From positions 620,001 through 684,000 of the forward strand of contig NC_015385.1 in assembly GCF_000195275.1 (NCBI RefSeq): 64,000 nucleotides of DNA. Reading direction: 5' to 3'. Below the pieces are notes generated by a model. That model searched no databases. It was not told where the DNA came from and saw nothing but the letters and a program-made list of their open reading frames with translations. The position numbers were made by a program, and so were the translations under genes. Shown here in pieces: positions 24,287 to 31,490 of this stretch. Within the stretch, counting starts at the first letter, position 1. Every line of letters starts with the position of its first letter. This DNA comes from Treponema succinifaciens DSM 2489. Its GTDB lineage: Bacteria; Spirochaetota; Spirochaetia; Treponematales; Treponemataceae.

Positions 24287-24481
24287 ATGGATCAAAATGA
24301 ATTGGATTCAACTTGTGGCGTTTCAGACGATGAACTCACAAAACGCTTTATTGAAGCCGTAAGAATAGAAAATGAAATAAAAAAAGCAAAGGGCACTCCA
24401 ATTTCCTGCTACGACTCAGCAACAAATTCCGCTTACCTGCTTTATGCAGATGGAACAAAAAAATATGTGCGAGCAAATTAA
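24287..24481 (+). CDS. Small hypothetical protein, 64 aa
   Basis: An acidic protein with no recognised family: one helix (DDELTKRFIEAVRIENEIKK), then a beta-rich tail (AYLLYADGTKKYVRAN). It has its own promoter and AGGAAG ribosome site, so it is probably translated. Its last codons overlap the 34-codon ORF at 24465 in another frame. The size and pairing recall antitoxin/toxin couples, but no signature supports that. Confidence 0.55.
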   Translation: MDQNELDSTCGVSDDELTKRFIEAVRIENEIKKAKGTPISCYDSATNSAYLLYADGTKKYVRAN

Positions 24482-24569
24482 GAAACCAGAAATTATTGAA
24501 TATTTTTACTGGCCGAACGAGGACTGGAGCAAAGAGAAAATCCTGCAGCTTACAGGGATAACCCTATGA
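24465..24569 (+). CDS. Small ORF, 34 aa, overlapping its neighbours
   Basis: ATG 24465 to TGA 24567 encodes MCEQIKKPEIIEYFYWPNED, then WSKEKILQLTGITL. It overlaps the preceding ORF by 17 bases and the hsdS stub start by 4 bases (ATGA), the chained layout of a real operon member. It is too short for the supplied automatic calls and has no known family. Confidence 0.4.
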   Translation: MCEQIKKPEIIEYFYWPNEDWSKEKILQLTGITL

Positions 24570-24616
24570 CCGCCAAAGATTTGAAAAACGAACTATTACA
24601 GGAAGCAAACTCATGA
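24566..24616 (+). pseudogene. hsdS N-terminal stub
   Basis: ATG 24566 to TGA 24614 encodes MTAKDLKNELLQEANS, nearly the same as the start of the full hsdS at 25194 (MTAKDLKNALLQEAVQ), with matching DNA. It is a 16-codon duplicate of the hsdS start, left where the nuclease-like gene (24613) now follows. The next ATG overlaps its stop. Confidence 0.75.
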
Positions 24617-25197
24617 ATTTAATAGACATATCAACAAATCTTGCAGCTTCTCTTTTTCCTGATGAAACTTGGGAAGAACAATATAAAAATGTCTTTGTGG
24701 CAAATTCACGAAAACCCAAAAACTCTGAACAAAAAGCGGTATTTGAAAAAGAACTCCTGATGGCTCGCATTGCTTCCGACAATGGGCATATTGTATTCCT
24801 TCTTCCAGAAATTCCTATCAAAAAAAATCCAGACGCACTTTTGGATGCAGAATTTACTGAATTTAAGTCCGTTTCAGGTGGAGAAAATGCTGTTTCTCAC
24901 AGATTTAGGGATGCATTGCATCAAGGACAGAATGTATATTTAAAAATTGATTCCAATATCACCGTAAAGCGTATAAAACAGATTATTGCAGGAGTATTAA
25001 AGGAAAAAGAGAATACAGGAAAAGTATATTGCTATATTACAAGACTTGATACATTTTATCAGTGGAATATGCAGGATTTAAAACATAACAAGGCACCAAA
25101 AGGTGCCCTTTCGTTGCCCCAGGCTGACAAAAATCAGGACTCGGACATTTTTAATATAGCAGATTTTGAGAAAAAGTCAAGCGAGGAACTAAAATGA
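24613..25197 (+). CDS. CdiA-C-like nuclease candidate inside the hsd operon
   Basis: 194 residues. The central segment NPDALLDAEFTEFKS has P73-D74, then E83-F-K85, a PD-(D/E)xK arrangement as in CdiA C-terminal tRNase-type domains; it is preceded by a helix with ELLMARIASDNGHIVFLLPE, also typical of that group. The fold assignment is by pattern only. It starts within the hsdS stub stop (ATGA overlap) and its stop overlaps the full hsdS start (25194), so it has been captured as a cassette between two copies of the hsdS start. It could be a toxin, a restriction-linked nuclease or an immunity-type protein. Confidence 0.5.
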   Translation: MNLIDISTNLAASLFPDETWEEQYKNVFVANSRKPKNSEQKAVFEKELLMARIASDNGHIVFLLPEIPIKKNPDALLDAEFTEFKSVSGGENAVSHRFRDALHQGQNVYLKIDSNITVKRIKQIIAGVLKEKENTGKVYCYITRLDTFYQWNMQDLKHNKAPKGALSLPQADKNQDSDIFNIADFEKKSSEELK

Positions 25198-26675
25198 CCG
25201 CAAAAGATTTGAAAAATGCGCTTTTACAAGAAGCAGTGCAGGGAAAATTAGTTCCTCAGATTGCAAGTGAAGGCAACGCACGGGATTTACTGGAAGAAAT
25301 ACGGAAAGAAAAATTGTCACACGGATTGGATTTTGCTAACGCAAAATCCAATCCGTGTGACATTACAGAAGAAGAGATTCCTTTTGATATTCCAGAAAGC
25401 TGGTGCTGGTGTAGATTGGGGGAACTTGGAAATTTCGTCAGAGGTAGTGGAATCAAAAGAGATGAAACAACAAATACAGGTTTGCCATGTGTCAGATATG
25501 GTGAAATGTACACCACTTACAAAATAAAATTTTCAAAAACAAAATCATTTACCTCTAAAGATGTTTTCGAAAAATGTCATAAAATACATACAAATGATAT
25601 TTTGATGGCACTGACAGGAGAAAACAAGTGGGATATTGCTCTAGCAGCAACTTACGAAGGAACTGAAGAAATTGCAATGGGTGGAGATTTATGTAAGTTT
25701 ACGCCAATCAATTGTAATTCACTATTCCTTGTTTATTTAATTAATTCTCCGTATGGAATAGAATATAAGCGTAATACTTCAACAGGTGATATTATTGTTC
25801 ATACATCTACAACAAAACTCGGAAACCTATTAATTCCTCTCCCTCCCCTTGCCGAGCAAAGACGCATTGTCGCTGCAATCGAAAAGTTCATGCCGCTCAT
25901 AGAAGAATACGGCAAAAAAGAAACACAACTCAAAGCCATTAATGAAAAAATTGGCACACTCACAAAAAAGGCAATCCTGCAGGAAGCCGTACAGGGAAAA
26001 CTTGTTCCACAAATAGCTGCCGAAGGAAATGCACGGGATTTGCTGGAAGAAATACGGAAAGAAAAATTGTCACACGGATTTGCAAATTCCTACGGAATTT
26101 GCAGTGAGAAAGGTAAAAAATCTAAAAGCAGTGATTTACGTAGTAAATCACAAATCCGTGTGACGAAAAAAGAATTGCCAGAAATTACAGAAGATGAAAT
26201 TCCGTTTGATATTCCGGAGAATTGGTGCTGGTGTAGATTGGGAGAGATTTGCAAATTAATTGACGGTGAAAAAGTAAAAGAAGTGAAATTACCTTTATTA
26301 GATGCTAAATATCTACGAGGAAAAAAAGATGCGACTATTGTATCTGAAGGAAAAGTTGCTAATGTTAATGACTTATTAATATTGGTTGATGGAGAGAATT
26401 CAGGTGAAGTATTCGTTAATAAAGAAAAAGGAATAATGGGAAGTACATTCAAGCAGTTATGTATATGTGAAAAATTATATTTACCATATATATTAAAGTT
26501 TATTGAAATGCATAAAGAGCTATTACGAAATTCTAAAAAAGGTGCTGCTATTCCTCATTTAAATAAAGATATTTTCTTCGGATTATTATTGCCTCTTCCC
26601 CCACTATCCGAACAAAAACGCATAGTAGCTGCAATCGAAAAAATGCTGCCATTATGCGAGAGATTGGGAATATAA
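25194..26675 (+). CDS. hsdS: Type I specificity subunit, full length (two TRDs)
   Basis: 493 residues: conserved N-terminal helix (MTAKDLKNALLQEAVQGKLV), linker 1 with palindrome B, TRD1 (about 60-215, from EIPFDIPESWCWCRLGE), central coiled coil with a repeat of the N-terminal helix (KAILQEAVQGKLVPQIAAEG), linker 2 with palindrome C, TRD2 (about 335-475) and a final PLPPLSEQKRIVAAIEKML. It selects the bipartite target for HsdM and HsdR. The two halves share nearly the same flanks with each other and with the half hsdS at 20798, ideal for domain shuffling. Its end overlaps the upstream part of the receiver-domain ORF. Confidence 0.93.
   Translation: MTAKDLKNALLQEAVQGKLVPQIASEGNARDLLEEIRKEKLSHGLDFANAKSNPCDITEEEIPFDIPESWCWCRLGELGNFVRGSGIKRDETTNTGLPCVRYGEMYTTYKIKFSKTKSFTSKDVFEKCHKIHTNDILMALTGENKWDIALAATYEGTEEIAMGGDLCKFTPINCNSLFLVYLINSPYGIEYKRNTSTGDIIVHTSTTKLGNLLIPLPPLAEQRRIVAAIEKFMPLIEEYGKKETQLKAINEKIGTLTKKAILQEAVQGKLVPQIAAEGNARDLLEEIRKEKLSHGFANSYGICSEKGKKSKSSDLRSKSQIRVTKKELPEITEDEIPFDIPENWCWCRLGEICKLIDGEKVKEVKLPLLDAKYLRGKKDATIVSEGKVANVNDLLILVDGENSGEVFVNKEKGIMGSTFKQLCICEKLYLPYILKFIEMHKELLRNSKKGAAIPHLNKDIFFGLLLPLPPLSEQKRIVAAIEKMLPLCERLGI
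25316..25361. repeat. Palindromic element B in hsdS linker 1
   Basis: 46 bp with perfect 21-bp inverted arms (beginning GTCACACGGATTGGATTTTG) and a TAAC loop, fully inside the coding sequence and translated SHGLDFANAKSNPCD. It is the cleanest member of the family. Confidence 0.85.
26069..26164. repeat. Palindromic element C in hsdS linker 2
   Basis: 96 bp bounded by GTCACACGGATTTG and CAAATCCGTGTGAC, with two nested perfect hairpins: TGCAAATTCC-TAC-GGAATTTGCA (26081-26103) and GTGATTTAC-GTA-GTAAATCAC (26131-26151). It is read in frame, but the right arm is in a different frame from elements A and B (QIRVT instead of NPCD). Confidence 0.85.
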
Positions 26676-26704
26676 AAACTAAAATAAGCATACAGGAGAT
26701 AACA

Positions 26705-27337
26705 ATGTTTTTTAAGAAAAAGAATATTTTTAGAAATTTAAGTATTGAAGAAATCAAGGAAAAAACAAGAGTCTTATTTATTGATGATCAAAATAGGAAT
26801 GATATTATCGAATACTTGAGCAAATCAGATTGGAAATGTAGACAATTATTTGAAAGAGATTTTGACACATTAGATGCAATTGATATAAAGGATTCCCATA
26901 TTATTTGTGTTGATATTAATGGTGTAGGAGAAAAACTCGGTAAGAATAATGGTTTAGATATAGTAAAATCCATTAAGACAAAAACGCCAAATAAAAAAAT
27001 TATAATTTATTCTAGTCAAACTACACAAAATATTTTTCATGAAGCTGTTGATTTGGCTGATAAAAAAATCTTCAAAAGCGCAGGTGATTTTGAAGTATTC
27101 AAAAATGCAATCGAAGAACTGTCTAAAACTATATTCAGTTGGGATGAGATGGTATTAACTTCGTATGAAAAAGTAAAACCCTATTATGGAGATGAGTTAA
27201 CATTAGAACTCTATAAAACTAAACTTGAAAAAATGAGCTCCAAGAAAAGTTTTTCTGTTGAACAATTGGAAGTTGCATTTAAAATTTCAACAGGAATTGC
27301 AACACTTGTATTTGAGGGAGTTAAATTATTTAAATGA
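26705..27337 (+). CDS. Receiver (response-regulator-like) protein in the hsd operon
   Basis: The ATG at 26705 with AGGAGAT just upstream is preferred over 26654, which lies inside hsdS. The 210 residues begin with a CheY-like fold: VLFIDDQ (D27-D28), IICVDING with the phospho-acceptor candidate D70, IIIYSSQ (S103/S104) and KKIFKSAG with the lysine at about 124. No DNA-binding or output domain follows; the last 80 residues are helical (SWDEMVLTSYEKVKPYYGDE, SVEQLEVAFKISTGI). It overlaps the kinase-like gene by 4 bases (ATGA), so the two are coupled. It probably receives phosphate from, or docks with, that protein. Confidence 0.75.
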   Translation: MFFKKKNIFRNLSIEEIKEKTRVLFIDDQNRNDIIEYLSKSDWKCRQLFERDFDTLDAIDIKDSHIICVDINGVGEKLGKNNGLDIVKSIKTKTPNKKIIIYSSQTTQNIFHEAVDLADKKIFKSAGDFEVFKNAIEELSKTIFSWDEMVLTSYEKVKPYYGDELTLELYKTKLEKMSSKKSFSVEQLEVAFKISTGIATLVFEGVKLFK

Positions 27338-28365
27338 TAATTTTGGGTGTGAATAATAATAATGATTTGATTTATGTTTATACAGAAGACAAATCAAAAA
27401 TAGATTATTTGTTATCAGCAATAAAAAATAACAAAATAGAAAATTGTGTTTTTTTTAAAGATTATATGGTTATTATCAGGGAAAGAGATTCTGGAAAGTA
27501 TTTCTTTTTTTATGATGAATATAGAAATTCAAAAGATGCAAAACATGCAACTAAAGTCTTACTTCCAGCGGTATTGAAATCAAATTCTATTCTCTCAAAT
27601 AATCTAACATCATATAATGAAAGTGAGCACATTATTTTACACAATGCAAAAAACATCATTCATGATATTACTTCAAGTCTAAGGAAAGAATTAAACTATG
27701 ATGAGTTAGTATATCAAGAAGATAAAGTAGATTATATAAATAATTTAGTACAAAAAAACACACTTCATTATGCTAGAGAATTACTTCGTTGTGAGAAAGC
27801 CTTGGAACAAGTTGCATTTGAATATAACTGCTTGGATTTAATAACTTCCGGCGAATTGCTTGATTCAACTGATAGAACCTGGGAAAAAGCTCATTCTTGC
27901 TTAGTTCAGGCCTTTTATATCTATGAAAATGAATTTAAGGAAAGAAATATAAAAGTAAATATCGAAAAAAACTATGATGAAATTTTTTGTAATTTTTTTT
28001 CTGTCAGAAGTTCATTTGCTCTTTTATTTGAGAATTGTAAAAAATACTGTAAAGAAAATACAGATGTTTCCGTTACGATTGAAAAACAAAATGATGGTTC
28101 AATGAAAATAGATTTTGATATGATAAGTGTTTTTAATACAGATCAAGAATTGGAAACAATTTTTCTAGAACATAAACGTGGTGAAGAAGCTGCAAAAAAA
28201 GAATCAGGAAAAGGTCTTGGAATGTTTCTTGTTCAGAAATTGATGGAAATCAATGGTTTTTCAATCTATATGAAAAAACTGCCAGATAAAGAAATTTTCT
28301 ACAATAATATAAAATATTGTAGAAATTTAATTGTTATTGATATTCCTCAAAAATTTATAAAGTAA
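27334..28365 (+). CDS. Histidine-kinase-like ATPase paired with the receiver protein
   Basis: 343 residues, cytoplasmic. After an about 100-residue N-terminal sensor-like part comes a possible dimerisation/phosphotransfer helix (NAKNIIHDITSSLRKEL, H110-D111) and a HATPase domain: N-box LLFENCKKY 230-238 and G2 box SGKGLGMFLV 291-300. The G1 box (DxGxG) is not recognisable, where DFDMISVF stands instead, so kinase activity is uncertain. The receiver gene overlaps its start, and a DUF5677 gene follows 19 bases after its stop. There is no membrane segment, so it senses something inside the cell. Confidence 0.72.
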   Translation: MIILGVNNNNDLIYVYTEDKSKIDYLLSAIKNNKIENCVFFKDYMVIIRERDSGKYFFFYDEYRNSKDAKHATKVLLPAVLKSNSILSNNLTSYNESEHIILHNAKNIIHDITSSLRKELNYDELVYQEDKVDYINNLVQKNTLHYARELLRCEKALEQVAFEYNCLDLITSGELLDSTDRTWEKAHSCLVQAFYIYENEFKERNIKVNIEKNYDEIFCNFFSVRSSFALLFENCKKYCKENTDVSVTIEKQNDGSMKIDFDMISVFNTDQELETIFLEHKRGEEAAKKESGKGLGMFLVQKLMEINGFSIYMKKLPDKEIFYNNIKYCRNLIVIDIPQKFIK

Positions 28366-28384
28366 GATTGTACAAGAAAAATAT

Positions 28385-29311
28385 ATGGACCAAAAATTCC
28401 TAAAACGCCTTATTTTAGAATGTCCTCTTACAGATTTTTCACAAAACGGAAACGTTACTGAAAGACAATTGCAGCTTGATAAATATTTAGAACAATTCAC
28501 TTCTTTCCTTTATGCAAATGAAAATCAACTTATCCAGCATTTCTGGCAGGATTATATTGCATCCTCAGAAATAGTATTGCTCCAGAATTCAAAAATGCTA
28601 AGAAGATGTTTTATTTTCCTGGATTGTGCTGCTGCAATTTATAACTATACGGCAAGAAAAAGCAAAGGTAAAAAGAATTCACAAATTGCAGAACATATTT
28701 CTGTTCAGCTTCAAAATGATTTGAATCAATATAAAAGCATTCTGCTTCTTGCAATGAATGGCTGCTTTAATAGCGTGATTGTAGAGTATCGTTCGCTATA
28801 TGAAAGTTTTGTAATTGGACAGTATCTCGTTCAGAATCCTGATTTAGTTCCTGTTTATAAAGATCATCTACAATTTCTTAGATATCATCTTACTCAGCTT
28901 GTTGGAAACAGCACACCAGAATGGGATAAAATACACGATGAATATTTGAATAAATATGGTTCAGAGTTTGCAGAAAATTATGGTTGGACAAAAAGCAAAA
29001 TTCCAAATAAAAAAGACAGAAAAATTGGAACTTTGGCAAAAGAATGTAATTTGGAAAATTCATTCACCGTTCTATACAAGTATTCTAGTAGTTATGTTCA
29101 TTCTTCGGCCTTTTCAGTATCGACGAGACCAGATTTATCTCAGATAAAAATATTCTTTCAAGCGGCTATGCACTTTATCGAATCTGAGATAAATGATTAT
29201 CTACGAGAAAGTAAACTGCCTGCAAAAGATGCAGTTATTATGCGGAATATCCTGGTATTTTTATATCAGGATTTTGAAAAACTAGATAAAAATCTAAAAC
29301 GAGATTTATGA
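28385..29311 (+). CDS. DUF5677-family protein, candidate effector
   Basis: 308 residues, all-helical. EYRSLYESFVIGQYLVQNP (134-152) and the C-terminal YSSSYVHSSAFS (233-244) are the marks of DUF5677, a family found in defence contexts; the YxxxS...H pattern resembles HEPN-type active sites but no true R-X4-H is seen. No membrane segment. The ATG follows a poor ribosome site 19 bases after the kinase-like gene, and its stop overlaps the RhuM-like start by 4 bases. In this triad it is the likely effector, an inference. Confidence 0.6.
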   Translation: MDQKFLKRLILECPLTDFSQNGNVTERQLQLDKYLEQFTSFLYANENQLIQHFWQDYIASSEIVLLQNSKMLRRCFIFLDCAAAIYNYTARKSKGKKNSQIAEHISVQLQNDLNQYKSILLLAMNGCFNSVIVEYRSLYESFVIGQYLVQNPDLVPVYKDHLQFLRYHLTQLVGNSTPEWDKIHDEYLNKYGSEFAENYGWTKSKIPNKKDRKIGTLAKECNLENSFTVLYKYSSSYVHSSAFSVSTRPDLSQIKIFFQAAMHFIESEINDYLRESKLPAKDAVIMRNILVFLYQDFEKLDKNLKRDL

Positions 29312-29955
29312 TAATGCCCACAGAAAACAAAAGCGAAATCATAATTTTCAAGACCTCGGATAATACTGTTTCTATTGATGTCCGATTTGAGGGCGAAACT
29401 GTTTGGCTTACAATAGATGACATGTCCTCCTTGTTTGAAAGGTCCCGCTCAACAATAAATGAACATATCTTGAATATTTTTGAGGAAGGAGAGCTTGACA
29501 AAGAAAGCTCTGTGAGTAAAATCAGAATTTCCGATTTTTCTACCAAACCAACTAATTACTATAATCTTGATGTCATTATTTCCGTGGGGTATAGAGTAAA
29601 GTCGTTAAGGGGTACTCAATTCCGCCAGTGGGCTACAAAGCGCTTAAATGAATACATCCGCAAAGGCTTTACGATGGACGATGAACGGCTCAAGCAGGCT
29701 GGCGGCGGTGATTATTGGAAAGAGTTTTTAGCCCGCATCCGAGATATCCGTTTTTCTGAAAAAGTGATGTACCGCCAGGTTCTGGACTTGTACGCGACTA
29801 GCGTGGACTATAAGCCTAAATCGTCAGAATCAATTGCTTTCTTTAAGATGGTTCAGAACAAGCTTCATTATGCGGTGAATCGGCAGACCGCATCTGAAAT
29901 TGTAATGGACTCTTGCATCAAGGCTTGTTCATTCCGGAGGATTTTTTTGTTTTAA
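29308..29955 (+). pseudogene. RhuM-family protein, C-terminally truncated
   Basis: The first about 195 residues are a RhuM/virulence-protein domain: VDVRFEGETVWLTIDDMSSL-like start, FERSRSTINEHILNIFEEGEL, YYNLDVIISVGYRVKSLRGT and FRQWATKRLNEYIRKGF. RhuM proteins are usually about 330 residues with a C-terminal HGHTA-like region; here, after NRQTASEIVMD, the sequence continues as SCIKACSFRRIFLF and stops one base before the MATE start. The 3' part has been replaced by MATE leader DNA, so the island ends here. RhuM genes often travel with type I systems and Fic proteins. Function unknown. Confidence 0.7.
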
Positions 29956-29956
29956 T

Positions 29957-31408
29957 ATGAAAAGCGATTATCTTACTTCAAAGCCGGCGTTTTACGCGCT
30001 TTTTGTTTTTTCACTTCCGATTATAATTGGCAATTTGTTCCAGCAGCTTTACACGATGGTCGATTCTGCGGTCGTGGGGCGGTTTGTGGGCGAGCAGGCT
30101 CTGGCGGCGGTCGGCGCGTCTTATTCGCTTACGGTTGTTTTTATCTGCGTTGCGATTGGCGGCGGTGTCGGCTCTTCGGTGATTGTGAGCAAGTATTTTG
30201 GCGCGCGCAATTTTTCTGTGATGAAGACTGCGGTCAGCACTGCGTTTTTGACGTTTCTGGGAATCAGCGTTTTTCTTGGCGCGGTGGGAATTGTAATAAA
30301 CCGTCCGCTTCTTGTGCTTTTAAAGACTCCTTCAGACGCGCTGGACATGGCTCTTGTCTATCTGCGGATTTATTTTCTGGGCCTGCCGTTTTTGTTCATG
30401 TACAACGTGATTTCCTCGATGTTCAATGCGATTGGAAATTCGCGGATTCCGCTTGTATTTCTGATTTTTTCTTCAGTTCTGAATGTCGCGCTGGACTTTC
30501 TGTTTGTAGCGGTGTTTAAGACCGGAGTTGCAGGAGCGGCATGGGCCACGCTGATTGCCCAGGGGCTTTCGTGCGTTCTGTCGTTCGCGGTTTTTATGCG
30601 CACGCTTGGGAAATTCAAGGATTCAGAAGATGGAGTTGAGGCGGCCGAAGAAACTTCCGACGGCGCAGTCTTAATGTCTGGCGGCGCAAGTTTTTCTGGC
30701 GGCGGAGCGAGACGTTACGGAAAGTTGGCTCGCGGCGGTTACAGAAAATTCAGATTTTTTGACGGACGCGAGCTTTCATCAATGGCGAAAATCGCGATTC
30801 CTTCTATATTACAGCAGTCCACCGTTTCTATCGGGATGATGCTGGTTCAGTCCGTGGTGAACAGTTTCGGCTCGGAAGCGCTTGCCGGATATTCTGCGTT
30901 CAGCCGCATTGCGTCGATTGCGATTGTTCCTATGGCGGCGTTGAACAATTCAATGTCATCTTACACGGCGCAAAATATAGGGGCAGGAAAACCGGAGCGC
31001 GTTGTAAAAGGCTACCGTGCGGCGAATCTTATGGTCGCGTTTTTTGCGGTAACGCTCTGCCTGTGCATTGAAATTTTTTACCGTCCGCTGATTTCTCTTT
31101 TTATCGGGGACGGCGGAAGCGAGACTGCTCTGCGCACAGGACAGGCCGCGCTGCGCTTTGAAGGATTTTTTTACTGCTGGATAGGATTTAAAATGGCCTG
31201 CGACGGACTTTTGCGCGGAGCGGGCGACATGAAAGTATTTACGCTTGCAAATTTAATCAATCTTTCAATCCGCGTGGTTGTCTCGGTCGTATGCGCTCCG
31301 CGGTTCGGAATTGAATGGGTCTGGTATTCCGTTCCGATGGGCTGGTTTATGAACTTTGTAATTTCGTTCGCGGAATACAGAACCGGAAACTGGAAAAAAA
31401 GATTATAA
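29957..31408 (+). CDS. MATE-family efflux transporter
   Basis: 483 residues with about 12 membrane segments in two six-helix halves; IIGNLFQQLYTMVDSAVVGRF near the start and IPSILQQSTVSIGMMLVQSV at the second half match the MATE duplication. It exports cationic drugs or metabolites using a sodium or proton gradient. The cytoplasmic loop between the halves carries an unusual Gly/Ser-rich insertion (about residues 215-265, GGASFSGGGARRYG). GC content rises sharply compared with the island. The GGAGGA ribosome site is 14 bases upstream of ATG 29957, within the RhuM remnant. Confidence 0.93.
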   Translation: MKSDYLTSKPAFYALFVFSLPIIIGNLFQQLYTMVDSAVVGRFVGEQALAAVGASYSLTVVFICVAIGGGVGSSVIVSKYFGARNFSVMKTAVSTAFLTFLGISVFLGAVGIVINRPLLVLLKTPSDALDMALVYLRIYFLGLPFLFMYNVISSMFNAIGNSRIPLVFLIFSSVLNVALDFLFVAVFKTGVAGAAWATLIAQGLSCVLSFAVFMRTLGKFKDSEDGVEAAEETSDGAVLMSGGASFSGGGARRYGKLARGGYRKFRFFDGRELSSMAKIAIPSILQQSTVSIGMMLVQSVVNSFGSEALAGYSAFSRIASIAIVPMAALNNSMSSYTAQNIGAGKPERVVKGYRAANLMVAFFAVTLCLCIEIFYRPLISLFIGDGGSETALRTGQAALRFEGFFYCWIGFKMACDGLLRGAGDMKVFTLANLINLSIRVVVSVVCAPRFGIEWVWYSVPMGWFMNFVISFAEYRTGNWKKRL

Positions 31409-31418
31409 AAAAATAAAT

Positions 31419-31466
31419 GCCGCCTGACCATAAAACATCCAGGGATGAATTAAGTAGTCCGGCGGC
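31419..31466. terminator. Convergent hairpin between MATE and trpB2
   Basis: GCCGCCTGAC (31419-31428) and GTCCGGCGGC (31457-31466) pair with one mismatch around a 28-base loop, between two convergent genes. It is a weak terminator candidate without a clear T-run. Confidence 0.35.
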
Positions 31467-31490
31467 CATCGCTATAAGATATAACAGCTC

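Noticed and set aside
17390-29905. Prophage or integrative element
   Set aside because: No integrase, phage structural gene, tRNA target or att repeats; the gene content is a defence island without its own mobility genes.
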